DNA from: Lachnospiraceae bacterium
Lineage (GTDB): Bacteria; Bacillota; Clostridia; Lachnospirales; Lachnospiraceae
Reading direction: 5' to 3'
Assembly: GCA_017624835.1 (NCBI GenBank)
Contig: JAGAMG010000026.1
Span: 62,001 to 126,000, forward strand
DNA: 64,000 nucleotides
Part shown: piece by piece, positions 35,992-44,934 of the stretch
Numbering within the stretch: position 1 is the first letter of the stretch
How the letters are laid out: the number at the start of each line of letters is the position of its first letter
Translations under genes and position numbers: made by a program
Notes under the pieces: model-generated
The model's database searches: none
What the model was told of the DNA's origin: nothing
Seen by the model: the letters and a program-made list of their open reading frames with translations, nothing else

Positions 35992-36675
35992 ATGCAGGAT
36001 AATTTTCAGGTAAAAATGGACGAATTTCTGCCACTGAGAGATGTGGTATTTAATACTTTAAGACAGGCGATTCTTACCGGAGATTTAAAGCCCGGTGAAC
36101 GCTTGATGGAGATTCATCTGGCAAATAAGCTGGGTGTCAGTCGTACCCCTATCAGAGAGGCCATCCGCAAGCTGGAGCTGGAGGGTCTGGTAACCATGAT
36201 TCCCAGAAGGGGAGCAGAGGTTGCACAGATTACAGAAAAGAGCATGAATGATGTGCTGGAGGTCAGAAGAGCCATGGATGCCCTCTGCGTGGAGCTTGCC
36301 TGTGACCGGATTACGGATGAAGAATTGGAAAATTTAAAGAAAGCCTGTGAGGGCTTTGAACAGGCGGTAAAGACCAAGGATGCTAAGAAAATTGCCCATG
36401 CGGATGTGGTACTTCATGATATTATTGTGCAGGCAACGGGCAATCAGAGGCTGGTACAATTGGTAAATAATCTGTCCGAGCAGATGTATCGATATCGTTT
36501 TGAATATATAAAGGATTTTAGTCAGCATGAAAGACTGGTGGAGGAGCATAGAATTATTTACGAGAGTATTGTAAATAAGAACAAAGAGACTGCTTCCGAG
36601 GCTGCCAAGACCCATATTGATAATCAAAAGAAAGCCATTATTAAGCAGATACGTTTGGATCGGGAAAAGCATTAG
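35992..36675 (+). CDS. GntR-family (FadR/FCD) transcriptional regulator
   Basis: 227 residues. Residues about 12-75 are a winged HTH (LRQAILTGDLKPGERLMEIHLANKLGVSRTPIREAIRKLELEGLV); residues 90-220 are a helical FCD ligand domain with metal-binding-type Asp/His positions (HADVVLHDIIVQATGN, LVEEHRIIYESI). The effector is unknown, and the neighbours (ispE, murI) do not point to one. Confidence 0.92.
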   Translation: MQDNFQVKMDEFLPLRDVVFNTLRQAILTGDLKPGERLMEIHLANKLGVSRTPIREAIRKLELEGLVTMIPRRGAEVAQITEKSMNDVLEVRRAMDALCVELACDRITDEELENLKKACEGFEQAVKTKDAKKIAHADVVLHDIIVQATGNQRLVQLVNNLSEQMYRYRFEYIKDFSQHERLVEEHRIIYESIVNKNKETASEAAKTHIDNQKKAIIKQIRLDREKH

Positions 36676-36727
36676 GTTTAAAACAAGGAAAAACGGCAAT
36701 AATCACTTTAGAAAGAGAGGTTATTGC

Positions 36728-37066
36728 ATGAAAAATAAGAAAATTTTGGTTCCCTTTCGTGTGGTTGTTACCATCTGTGCTGCTTTGGGCTGGTGGGGGG
36801 TGTTATACCCGGAGCTTACCATGACACCGGATACCTATCGTATTGTATATGAGGAGACAGCATGTGAGGAAGCTGTATATTTACAGAATGATGAAATGCA
36901 GGAACTCATGGAACTTGCAGGCACATCGGAATGGGATTTTGATAATAATATTTATGAGACAGTGCTTGGAGCGAAACCCGGTCAGATACGTTTTCGCAGC
37001 AGGCTGTTTCGGAATGTGACTGCCCTTTATGAGCAGGAAAGAGGCATAAATGATTCAGGAAAATAA
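36728..37066 (+). CDS. Small membrane-anchored protein of unknown function
   Basis: 112 residues from the ATG at 36728, which follows AGAAAGAGAGG; a longer frame opens at 36617 inside the GntR gene without an RBS. One N-terminal hydrophobic segment (FRVVVTICAALGWWGVLYP), then a short acidic domain, YRIVYEETACEEAVYLQNDEMQELM, and a basic end. I do not recognise the family. Its last 17 bases overlap murI, so translation of the two is probably coupled. Confidence 0.65.
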   Translation: MKNKKILVPFRVVVTICAALGWWGVLYPELTMTPDTYRIVYEETACEEAVYLQNDEMQELMELAGTSEWDFDNNIYETVLGAKPGQIRFRSRLFRNVTALYEQERGINDSGK

Positions 37067-37892
37067 AAATATTCTGCAAAAGAATGCACCAATTGGTGTG
37101 TTTGATTCCGGGGTGGGTGGACTTACCGTTGCCCGGGAAATTATGCGGCAGATGCCCAATGAAAAAATTGTATATTTTGGGGATACAGCAAGGGTTCCCT
37201 ATGGAAGCAAATCCAAGGAAACGGTAACCCGTTTTTCCAAACAGATTGTTCGTTTTTTACAGACCTATCAGGTAAAGACCATAGTAGTGGCGTGTAATAC
37301 AGCCAGTGCATTTGCGTTAGAGGAATTGGAGCAGGAAACAGATATTCCGGTAATAGGAGTACTGAAGCCCGGTGCCAAAACAGCAGCTGAGGTTACCAGG
37401 AATGGAAAAATCGGAGTGATTGCCACAGAGGCTACTATTGGCAGTAAAATGTACTCTTACTACATAAAAGAATTGAATAAGCAGGTAACCATATACGGAA
37501 AAGCCTGCCCATTGTTTGTACCTTTGGTGGAAGAGGGGTTGTGGGAGGATCCGGTTACTGATGAAATTGCCAAACGTTACCTTACAGAATTGATTGATAT
37601 TGATATCGATACTCTGATTTTGGGCTGTACCCATTATCCTTTGATTCGTTCTACATTGGGCAGAATTATGGGAGAGAAGGTAACGCTGGTAAATCCCGCT
37701 TATGAAACTGCCATGGAATTAAAGGCACTTTTAATGGAAAAGGGACTTCTGAATGGGGAGCATCCCAAGCTGGGAGAAAATCAGTATCAGTTTTATGTAA
37801 GTGACGGAGCAGAGAAGTTTAAACGTTTTGCCAATTCCATTATTAAATATGGAATCCTGTCGGCAAAGACCATTAATATAGAACAATATTGA
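37050..37892 (+). CDS. murI: Glutamate racemase
   Basis: Makes D-glutamate for peptidoglycan, cofactor-independent. 280 residues. N-terminal IGVFDSGVGGLTVAREI, YFGDTARVPYGSKS, first catalytic cysteine in VACNTASAFALEE, second in ILGCTHYPLIRS. GAAAGAGG is the RBS within the preceding gene. It lies near other wall genes (ddl-murF) but in a separate operon. Confidence 0.95.
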   Translation: MIQENKNILQKNAPIGVFDSGVGGLTVAREIMRQMPNEKIVYFGDTARVPYGSKSKETVTRFSKQIVRFLQTYQVKTIVVACNTASAFALEELEQETDIPVIGVLKPGAKTAAEVTRNGKIGVIATEATIGSKMYSYYIKELNKQVTIYGKACPLFVPLVEEGLWEDPVTDEIAKRYLTELIDIDIDTLILGCTHYPLIRSTLGRIMGEKVTLVNPAYETAMELKALLMEKGLLNGEHPKLGENQYQFYVSDGAEKFKRFANSIIKYGILSAKTINIEQY

Positions 37893-37946
37893 TTTTTTGC
37901 CAATAACCATTTATTTATAGAAATTTAAAGATTGGAATAACAAACC

Positions 37947-38369
37947 ATGAACCGAAGTGTAATACTGACAATTTCCGGACTTCATAGTGGTGAAGAAACA
38001 GGGGAGGGTAATGTGGAGGCTGCCTATGAAGCAGAATATTTTAAAAGAAACGGAACCCATTATCTTCTTTATGAAGAAACGGAGGAAGGATTTTCAAAAA
38101 CCTCTAAAAACAGGATAAAGTTCCGTGATAATATGCTGGAGTTGACAAGGCAGGGGCTTTTGGATACCCATATGATTTTTGAAGAGGGCAAGAAGCATAT
38201 GACAACCTATCGGACTCCTTACGGACAGATGCTTTTGGGAATAGAGACAAAAAAAGTATCTATAGAGGAGCAGGAGAAGGTTATCCGTGTAGAGGCGGAA
38301 TATATGCTGGAGGCGGACGGAGCATATCTGTCGGACAGTAACATTGTAATTAATATAAAGGAAAAATAA
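37947..38369 (+). CDS. DUF1934 beta-barrel protein
   Basis: 140 residues, a YwiB-like DUF1934 protein (calycin-type beta-barrel predicted for the family). Pattern: VILTISGLHSGEETGEGNVE, YLLYEETEEG, then MIFEEGKKHMTTYRTPYGQMLLGI and LEADGAYLSDSNIVINIKE. Function unknown; often found beside cell-wall or argS/rpoE genes in Firmicutes. No strong RBS is visible, so the start is the least certain part. Ended by the bidirectional terminator at 38380-38421. Confidence 0.85.
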   Translation: MNRSVILTISGLHSGEETGEGNVEAAYEAEYFKRNGTHYLLYEETEEGFSKTSKNRIKFRDNMLELTRQGLLDTHMIFEEGKKHMTTYRTPYGQMLLGIETKKVSIEEQEKVIRVEAEYMLEADGAYLSDSNIVINIKEK

Positions 38370-38379
38370 AAAATGCAAA

Positions 38380-38421
38380 AAACACCGTACACATTAGGCA
38401 TATGCCTGTGGTACGGTGTTT
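38380..38421. terminator. Bidirectional terminator
   Basis: AAACACCGTAC pairs with GTACGGTGTTT, with an inner AGGCATATGCCT palindrome. A-run before and T-run after; serves DUF1934 and the convergent minus-strand gene. Confidence 0.85.
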
Positions 38422-38453
38422 CCAACATTTAAGTGTTTATTTGGCAAAGTGTT

Positions 38454-38930
38454 TTATTTAACAGGCTTTGCGCCGGCCTTTTCCTGAGCTGTTTCCAAGG
38501 CACGTTTGAAAAAGCCTTTTTTCTTAGCGGGAGCAACTACAGTCTTACCATGAAGACCTTTTACATCTAATATATAGATGCCGCTTACTACTGCTTTAAC
38601 TTCCTTCTTAACAGGGATGGAATCAAAAATCTTTTCATCACCGATGAGGGACATAATTTGGGGACCAACCTTAGCCTTAACAATGGGCAGTTTGGAACGG
38701 CGCATCAGCTTCGGTGTCTGGTCAATTACCATCTGGGGCAGACCGGAATCTTTGATTTTCATACGCTTCTTGTCAATAATCAGCATGGATACAGTCTGTT
38801 TGTTTGCCTCTAACATCTCCTGCTGCTCAGCCTGTTTCTTCTGGGCTTTCTTGCCGAGAAAATACAAAACTACAGCACCAATGATTAATATAGCTAAGAT
38901 AACTAATAATGTAATTGTTGCTGGACTCAT
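38454..38930 (-). CDS. Membrane-anchored conserved protein of unknown function
   Basis: About 158 residues from the ATG at 38930, 11 bases from AGGAGG; an in-frame start 21 bases upstream precedes the RBS. N-terminal membrane segment (TITLLVILAILIIGAVVLYFL), a basic charged stretch, then a small domain MLIIDKKRMKIKDSGLPQMV to AVVSGIYILDVKGLHGKTVV and a Lys-rich tail. The pattern is familiar from Clostridia hypothetical proteins but I cannot name a function. Own promoter likely upstream (TTGCTT, TAAAAT with 18-base spacing). Confidence 0.7.
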   Translation of the reverse strand: MSPATITLLVILAILIIGAVVLYFLGKKAQKKQAEQQEMLEANKQTVSMLIIDKKRMKIKDSGLPQMVIDQTPKLMRRSKLPIVKAKVGPQIMSLIGDEKIFDSIPVKKEVKAVVSGIYILDVKGLHGKTVVAPAKKKGFFKRALETAQEKAGAKPVK

Positions 38931-39013
38931 TACTACCAGAACCTCCTTCAATTAGTGGGACAAATACTCATGTGGTATATTTTAACACAGGAGTATAGAA
39001 ATAAGCAAGTTTT

Positions 39014-39042
39014 TTGAATAATTATAAAAAGTGTGATAAGAT
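39014..39042 (+). promoter_or_regulatory. Promoter of cls
   Basis: -35 TTGAAT (39014-39019), 17-base spacer, -10 TAAGAT (39037-39042), 35 bases before the start. Confidence 0.6.
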
Positions 39043-39076
39043 ATACGCATGATTTGTAATCGGGAGTATAAAAAGA

Positions 39077-40549
39077 ATGGAATATTTTTTTGAAATTGTC
39101 AGAAGTATGGCAGATTTTTTCTTTGGACATATTTTTATATGGAACTTTTTGTTTGCCACCGCTATTATATTTTTTCAGCGCCGTGACCCCAAAAGTGTTT
39201 GGGCATGGCTTTTGCTGTTGTATTTTATTCCTATTTTAGGATTTGTATTTTACCTGCTTTTGGGACAGGACTTTCGCAAGCGTAAAATGTTCCGTATTAA
39301 AGAGCTGGAGGATGAATTAAATAAGGCAATCCGGCAGCAGGAGCACCAATTGAAGGAAACCAAGCTGGAAGAATTGGATGAAGGGATAAAGGATTATACG
39401 GATTTAATTATGTATAATCTGGGAACCTCCGGTTCCATGCTTACGAACGATAATGATATTGACATTTTTATTGACGGAAATGAAAAATTTGATGCGTTAA
39501 AAGAAGATTTAAGAAATGCAAAGCATTTCATTCATATGCAGTATTATATCATAAAGAATGATGTGCTCTTCAATCAAATCAAGGATATTTTAATCGAAAA
39601 AGCGGCTCAGGGAGTAGAGGTTCGTGTGCTTTTTGATGCCATGGGTTGCCGCACGGTAAATCATAAATTTTGGAAACAGCTAAATGCCAGAGGAGTAAAA
39701 ACAGCAGAATTTTTTCCGGCAATTTTGGGACGATTACAGCTTCGTATGAATTACCGGAATCACCGAAAGATTGTGGTGGTAGATAATAAGGTTGCCTATG
39801 TAGGGGGCTTTAATGTAGCTAAGGAATATATTGATTTAGACCCTAAATTCGGACATTGGCGAGATACCCATCTGCGAATTAAGGGAAGTGCAGTTTTAGG
39901 TTTGCAGATGCGATTTATTATGGATTGGAATTATGCAGCCAGAGAGAATCTGCTGCAGAATCCCAAGGTGTTTTTGGGAATTGAGGCAGGAAAAAGAGAC
40001 TTTTGTGAAATGCAGATTATCAGCAGTGGTCCGGATAATACTGCCCAGCAGATTCGTGATAATTATATGCGACTGATTACCAAGGCAGAAAAAAGTATTT
40101 ACATTCAGACTCCTTATTTTATTCCGGATGAATCCATCTTTAATGCGTTGCTCATTGCAAGTCATTCAGGGATTGAGGTAAATGTAATGATTCCCTGTAT
40201 GCCGGATCATCCCTTTGTGTATTGGGCAACCTATTCCTATATCGGTGATTTGGTAATGGCCGGGGCAAATTGTTATACCTACAATAATGGTTTTTTGCAC
40301 AGTAAGGGAATTATTGTGGATGGCAAGGTGTTTTGTTATGGAACTGCCAACATGGATATTCGCAGCTTTGCATTAAATTTTGAAGTGAATGCAATGGTTT
40401 ATGATAAAAAGAAGGCTTTGGAAATGGAACAGCTATTTGTGGAGGATTTGCAGTTTTGCAGTCAGATTACCAAGGATTCTTATGCGGGGAGAAGCCTGAA
40501 AATTCGTTTGAAGGAACAGGTTTGTAGATTACTTTCGCCTCTTCTGTAG
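39077..40549 (+). CDS. cls: Cardiolipin synthase
   Basis: Condenses two phosphatidylglycerol molecules to cardiolipin; membrane bound. 490 residues. Two N-terminal membrane segments (residues about 12-60), then two phospholipase D catalytic motifs: NHRKIVVVDNKVAYVGGFN and HSKGIIVDGKVFCYGTANMDIRS, each with the HxK and the following Asn/Ser. Length and arrangement are those of the ClsA type. RBS GGGAG at 10 bases. Monocistronic, with the next gene 85 bases downstream. Confidence 0.95.
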   Translation: MEYFFEIVRSMADFFFGHIFIWNFLFATAIIFFQRRDPKSVWAWLLLLYFIPILGFVFYLLLGQDFRKRKMFRIKELEDELNKAIRQQEHQLKETKLEELDEGIKDYTDLIMYNLGTSGSMLTNDNDIDIFIDGNEKFDALKEDLRNAKHFIHMQYYIIKNDVLFNQIKDILIEKAAQGVEVRVLFDAMGCRTVNHKFWKQLNARGVKTAEFFPAILGRLQLRMNYRNHRKIVVVDNKVAYVGGFNVAKEYIDLDPKFGHWRDTHLRIKGSAVLGLQMRFIMDWNYAARENLLQNPKVFLGIEAGKRDFCEMQIISSGPDNTAQQIRDNYMRLITKAEKSIYIQTPYFIPDESIFNALLIASHSGIEVNVMIPCMPDHPFVYWATYSYIGDLVMAGANCYTYNNGFLHSKGIIVDGKVFCYGTANMDIRSFALNFEVNAMVYDKKKALEMEQLFVEDLQFCSQITKDSYAGRSLKIRLKEQVCRLLSPLL

Positions 40550-40634
40550 AAAATGCTTTTAAATCAGCAGGGTTTGTGGTATTATAAATGATTATAGTGC
40601 GCGGAAAGCGTAGCTTTGAATGTGAGGAATTATT

Positions 40635-41684
40635 ATGAAAAAGAAAATGTTAAGTTTGATGACCTTGTGTCTGACAGTGTTTTGTCTTGCCGGATGTGGT
40701 GGAAACAATGACGGTACTGCATTAAAGGATATGAAGGTTGATAAGTATGTTACCCTGGGAGAATACAAAGGAATACAGGTAACAGTACCTGCACCCGCTG
40801 TGGACGAGGAAGAACTGACCTATTGGATGAACAGTATTTATCAGGGAAGTGTTACGGAAGAAAACGGCATTAAGGATCGTGCAGTTGCAGTTGGAGATAC
40901 CGCTAATATTGATTATGTGGGTAAGAAGGATGGAGTTGCCTTTGATGGCGGTACTGCGGAAGGGTATAATCTGACCATTGGTTCCAGACAGTTTATTGAC
41001 GGTTTTGAGGATGGGCTGGTAGGTGTTATGCCCGGTGAAACAGTGGATTTGAATTTGAGTTTTCCGGAAAATTACGGAAGTGCAGATTTGGCAGGTCAGG
41101 CGGTAGTATTTACCGTAACCGTAAATTATATTATGCCTACTGAGATGGATGATACCATTATTGCAGGTTTGGGGCTGGAGGGTGTAACCGACCGGGAAAG
41201 TTTTCGTCAGTATGTGCAGGATTATCTGTATGCCACCGCAGAGCAGAATTATGATGCATCTGTGCAGAATGCGGTACTGAATGCATTTATGGCAAGCAAT
41301 ACCTTTACTGAGGTGCCGGAAGATTTGGTTACTAAGTATGAGGAAGCTGCAAGAACAAACATTGAGTCTACGGCAACCTCCTATGGTACGGATGTAGATA
41401 CCTTTACCAATGTATATTATGGAATGGACTTTGAAAGCTTTGTGACAACTTACAGCGCAGATGCTGCAAAGCAGGATTTGGCATTACAGGCGGTTGCAAA
41501 TGCAGAAAATCTGAATATCAGTGACGAGGAATTGGACAGCATGCTGTTGGAGCATGCCCAAGCATCCGGTTATACAACCATTGAAGAATTTATAGGAGAG
41601 ACTTCTAAAGAGGATTACAGAGAGTATTTCCTGTTTGATAAGGTTTTAAATTTCTTAGTAGAAAATGCTGTAGTAAGTGAATAA
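40635..41684 (+). CDS. Trigger-factor-like FKBP peptidyl-prolyl isomerase lipoprotein
   Basis: 349 residues. Signal peptide with lipobox CLAGC, so exported and lipid-anchored. Residues about 85-170 are an FKBP-type domain ([63 protein letters not shown]). The rest resembles the C-terminal substrate-binding arms of trigger factor ([20 protein letters not shown]). This exported trigger-factor-like design is frequent in Lachnospiraceae and probably aids folding of secreted proteins. RBS GAGGAA. asnS follows after 17 bases. Confidence 0.88.
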   Translation: MKKKMLSLMTLCLTVFCLAGCGGNNDGTALKDMKVDKYVTLGEYKGIQVTVPAPAVDEEELTYWMNSIYQGSVTEENGIKDRAVAVGDTANIDYVGKKDGVAFDGGTAEGYNLTIGSRQFIDGFEDGLVGVMPGETVDLNLSFPENYGSADLAGQAVVFTVTVNYIMPTEMDDTIIAGLGLEGVTDRESFRQYVQDYLYATAEQNYDASVQNAVLNAFMASNTFTEVPEDLVTKYEEAARTNIESTATSYGTDVDTFTNVYYGMDFESFVTTYSADAAKQDLALQAVANAENLNISDEELDSMLLEHAQASGYTTIEEFIGETSKEDYREYFLFDKVLNFLVENAVVSE

Positions 41685-41701
41685 ATGAGGAGGCGCATGA
41701 G

Positions 41702-43093
41702 ATGAAAGCAACAGATATCAGAGAATTGTATCGAGAGAAAGAGAAATTTATTGACCAGGAGGTAACCATTGGCGGTTGGGTAAGAAGCAACCGTGATTCT
41801 AAGAATTTTGGTTTCCTGGTAATTAATGATGGTACCTTTTTTGAACCCTTACAGGTGGTTTATGGTGATCAGTTAAATAATTTCGAAGAACTGTGCAAAA
41901 TCAATGTAGGTGCTGCTGTTATTGTACGTGGTAAGATTGTGGCAACTCCTCAGGCAAAGCAGGCATTTGAAATGCAGGCAGAGGAGGTAATGATAGAAGG
42001 TGCTTCCACTGCAGATTATCCTTTGCAGAAGAAGCGTCACAGCTTTGAATACCTGCGTACCATTTCCCATTTACGTCCCAGAACCAATACCTTCCAGGCA
42101 GTGTTCCGTGTACGTTCCCTGATTGCTTATGCAATTCATACCTTCTTTATGGAGAGAGGTTTTGTATATGTGCACACTCCTTTGATTACCGGAAGTGACT
42201 GCGAGGGTGCAGGAGAAATGTTCCAGGTAACAACCATGGATTTAAATAACATTCCTAAGACCGAGGATGGTAAGGTTGATTTCAGCCAGGATTTCTTTAA
42301 CAAGCCTACAAACCTGACTGTAAGTGGACAGTTGAACGGAGAAACCTTTGCCTGTGCGTTTAAGAATATTTATACCTTTGGACCTACCTTCCGTGCAGAA
42401 AATTCTAATACCACCAGACATGCAGCAGAGTTTTGGATGATTGAGCCTGAAATTGCATTTGCAGATTTGAAGGATGATATGCTGTTGGCAGAGAGTATGT
42501 TAAAATATGTTATCCGTTATGTGCTGGAGAATGCCCCTGAGGAAATGGCATTCTTTAACCAGTTTGTGGATAAGGGATTGATTGAGAGATTGGAGCATGT
42601 GGTAAACTCTGATTTCGGTCATGTAACCTACACCGAAGCTATTGAAATCTTAGAGAAGCATAATGATGAATTTGATTATAAGGTATATTGGGGATGTGAT
42701 TTACAGACTGAGCATGAAAGATTCCTTACCGAGAAGGAATTTAAGCGCCCTGTATTTGTAACTGATTATCCTAAGGAAATCAAGGCATTCTACATGAAGC
42801 TGAATGAGGATGGCAAGACAGTTGCAGCTATGGACTGTCTGGTTCCCGGTATCGGAGAAATCATCGGTGGAAGTCAGCGTGAGGATAAGCTGGAGCTTTT
42901 GGAGCAGAGAATGGAAGAGTGTGGTCTGAATAAGGAAGACTATGATTTCTATCTTGATTTGCGCAGATATGGTTCTGTAAGACATGCCGGATTTGGTTTG
43001 GGCTTTGAAAGATGTGTAATGTATCTGACCGGTATGGGTAATATTAGGGATGTGCTTCCTTTCCCCAGAACTGTGAATAATTGTGAGTTGTAG
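41702..43093 (+). CDS. asnS: Asparaginyl-tRNA synthetase
   Basis: Class IIb aminoacyl-tRNA synthetase. 463 residues: N-terminal OB-fold anticodon domain ([25 protein letters not shown]), motif 2 region [20 protein letters not shown], motif 3 [22 protein letters not shown] near the C-terminus, and the AsnRS-type ending PFPRT. GAGGAGG at 8 bases from the ATG. No T-box precedes it; it appears to depend on the promoter of the upstream lipoprotein gene. Ended by the hairpin at 43111-43147. Confidence 0.96.
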   Translation: MKATDIRELYREKEKFIDQEVTIGGWVRSNRDSKNFGFLVINDGTFFEPLQVVYGDQLNNFEELCKINVGAAVIVRGKIVATPQAKQAFEMQAEEVMIEGASTADYPLQKKRHSFEYLRTISHLRPRTNTFQAVFRVRSLIAYAIHTFFMERGFVYVHTPLITGSDCEGAGEMFQVTTMDLNNIPKTEDGKVDFSQDFFNKPTNLTVSGQLNGETFACAFKNIYTFGPTFRAENSNTTRHAAEFWMIEPEIAFADLKDDMLLAESMLKYVIRYVLENAPEEMAFFNQFVDKGLIERLEHVVNSDFGHVTYTEAIEILEKHNDEFDYKVYWGCDLQTEHERFLTEKEFKRPVFVTDYPKEIKAFYMKLNEDGKTVAAMDCLVPGIGEIIGGSQREDKLELLEQRMEECGLNKEDYDFYLDLRRYGSVRHAGFGLGFERCVMYLTGMGNIRDVLPFPRTVNNCEL

Positions 43094-43110
43094 AATATAA
43101 AAAGATTTGG

Positions 43111-43147
43111 TACCTCTGTACGGGCAAGCTGTACAGAGGTATTTTTT
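43111..43147 (+). terminator. Intrinsic terminator of asnS
   Basis: TACCTCTGTAC (43111-43121) pairs with GTACAGAGGTA (43131-43141), then TTTTTT. Its 3' half is also the start of the left arm of the fold-back element. Confidence 0.9.
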
Positions 43148-43353
43148 CTTCTCGACACTGCATGCTTAAGGAATTCTAATGTTCTGCCTGTACGGTTGTG
43201 GTTGGCAACGCGCACGGTGCATGTGCGCATCCTTGCGCAGATGCACCTTATCGCCCCTTCCGTGGGGCGATATCGCTGGGTATGGAGGCAGAACATAAGA
43301 ATTTCTAAAGCATTCCGTAACGTTCAGAAAAAATACCTCTGCACAGCTTGCCC
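43122..43353. repeat. 232-bp fold-back element with inner hairpins
   Basis: The left arm starts GGGCAAGCTGTACAGAGGTA; the right arm on the opposite strand starts GGGCAAGCTGTGCAGAGGTA. Both continue through TTTTTTCT, an ATGCTT block, GAATTCTAATGTTCTGCCT (left) and GAAATTCTTATGTTCTGCCT (right), about 70 bp per arm. The interior has GCGCAC/GTGCGC (about 43210-43228), GCGC/GCGC and ATCGCCCC/GGGGCGAT (about 43249-43270). Same size and plan as the element at 23946-24181, with shared inner CACGGTGCA and GATGCACCTT segments. No gene. Confidence 0.8.
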
Positions 43354-43494
43354 CTGCTAAGGGTATTGAGGTTTTTATATTCTATAAATTATCGTCTTAT
43401 TTCTGATGGTTAGTAAAGGTTTTAGTAAAGTTTGTAAAGAAACTTTAAGGAATTGGGGGATGAAAATTTTGGGGGAGTATGGTATGCTTTTAGT

Positions 43495-44730
43495 ATGAAA
43501 AGGCGAATGAAAAAAATATTGAATTACATATTGATAAGTAGTCTTACCGCGGGGATTGTGGGCTATATGGCTGAAAACCATGAAATGGTGGTGCAGGCGA
43601 CCTCGGCGGCTATTGCTGATGTGAAGAATCAGATAACTCAGACTCAGAATCAGATAGAGGATATCAATGAAAAGATTGAGGGGTATGAGGATGAGTTGGC
43701 GTTGGCAGAAGAATTAATTGCGGACTTGAATGCGGAAATCATTAATACCATGACCAGTATTGGTATGAAGGAGGATGAAATCGCTGCAAAGGAAGTGGAG
43801 CTTGTTGATAAACAGGGAGAAATTGATGTAACTGAGCAGGAGTATGAGTCGGCAAAGTTACAGGAGGAACAGCAGTATACCGCTATGATAAAACGGGTTC
43901 GGGACATGTATGAGATGGGCTCCGTGGATTATATGAGTTTCTTTCTGGCAGGAGAAGGCTTAAGCGGTGTGCTGAATCGTATGGATTTTGTGGAAGAGAT
44001 TTATGAGTATGACCGTCTGAAATTAACTGAATATGAAACAACCAGAGAATTGGTGCTTGCACTTTGGAATCAATTGGAGCAGGAAAAGACACAGTTGGAA
44101 GCAGATAAGGTTTCATTGGAAAACGATAGAGCTGCTTTAGAAGCTCAAAAGGTAAATTTAGATGGAATGCTTGCCAAAAAGAAGCAGGAGTCTGCAAACT
44201 TTGAAGCTGAGATAGAAAAAGCAAAGCAGGAGGCTGCAGTAGCAAAGAAACTGTTGCAGCAGGAGCAGAAAAAACTTCAGCAGCTTCAGGCGCAACAAAA
44301 GCAGTCTCAAAAGGGTAATACCGCCGCTGCAAACGGTAAATATACAAGCACCAGTTATACCTCTACTATTGAGGATGCCAACGGCAGTGACATGGGAAAA
44401 AAGGTGGCGAAGTATGCCTGTCAGTATATTGGGAATCCCTATGTGTATGGCGGTACCAGTCTTACAAATGGTGCAGATTGTTCGGGATTTACCTATCGAG
44501 TATATCAGGATTTTGGATATAGCTTACCACGTACATCCACAGAACAGAGAAGTGCCGGTAAAGGTGTGGATTATAGTGATGCTGAGCCCGGTGATTTGAT
44601 TTGTTATAGCGGACATGTAGGGATTTACATCGGTGGAGGTAAAATTGTTCATGCCAGCACCGAAAAAACAGGTATTAAGGTGAGCAATGCTACCTACCGA
44701 AGTATTCTTTCTGTTAGAAGAATTCTTTAA
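43495..44730 (+). CDS. NlpC/P60 cell-wall hydrolase with coiled-coil N-terminus
   Basis: About 411 residues. Signal peptide or anchor (YILISSLTAGIVGYMAENHEMVVQAT), a long CwlO/PcsB-like coiled coil (residues about 40-290, heptad-rich Glu/Gln/Lys) and a C-terminal NlpC/P60 endopeptidase domain with catalytic Cys in GADCSGFTYRVYQ, His in GHVGIYIGGG and a following polar residue in VHASTEKTG. Expected to cut peptide cross-links in the wall; in related proteins the coiled coil answers to FtsEX-type complexes. The start is uncertain: ATG 43495 or 43507; no strong RBS. Terminator downstream. Confidence 0.9.
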   Translation: MKRRMKKILNYILISSLTAGIVGYMAENHEMVVQATSAAIADVKNQITQTQNQIEDINEKIEGYEDELALAEELIADLNAEIINTMTSIGMKEDEIAAKEVELVDKQGEIDVTEQEYESAKLQEEQQYTAMIKRVRDMYEMGSVDYMSFFLAGEGLSGVLNRMDFVEEIYEYDRLKLTEYETTRELVLALWNQLEQEKTQLEADKVSLENDRAALEAQKVNLDGMLAKKKQESANFEAEIEKAKQEAAVAKKLLQQEQKKLQQLQAQQKQSQKGNTAAANGKYTSTSYTSTIEDANGSDMGKKVAKYACQYIGNPYVYGGTSLTNGADCSGFTYRVYQDFGYSLPRTSTEQRSAGKGVDYSDAEPGDLICYSGHVGIYIGGGKIVHASTEKTGIKVSNATYRSILSVRRIL

Positions 44731-44774
44731 AAATAGACTCTTTACATAAAAAGTTGATTGTGATAATCTGTTAA

Positions 44775-44811
44775 CAAGAGTTTCCGAGTGAATCTCGGAA
44801 GCTCTTTTCTT
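44775..44811 (+). terminator. Intrinsic terminator of the NlpC/P60 gene
   Basis: AAGAGTTTCCGAG pairs with CTCGGAAGCTCTT around TGAAT, followed by TTCTTTATT. Confidence 0.85.
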
Positions 44812-44818
44812 TATTCGT

Positions 44819-44830
44819 GACCGTTCGGTC
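44819..44830. promoter_or_regulatory. Palindromic site GACCGTTCGGTC
   Basis: A perfect 12-base palindrome 105 bases before the DUF5688 gene. It shares the 11-mer ACCGTTCGGTC with the site at 29955-29965. Its form is that of a small TetR-type operator; no cognate regulator is known. Confidence 0.35.
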
Positions 44831-44934
44831 TTTATTTCCAAATTTATTATTATATTTTTTATATTTTCTATTTACATTTTACCTGTTGTTTGGGGTTACT
44901 ATTTTGTGTACTGAAAGGAGCAGAAGGTTTTTTT

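Noticed and set aside
36617..36727. Longer N-terminus for the small membrane protein before murI
   Set aside because: The extension lies inside the GntR gene, has no RBS, and would place a basic tail before the membrane segment.
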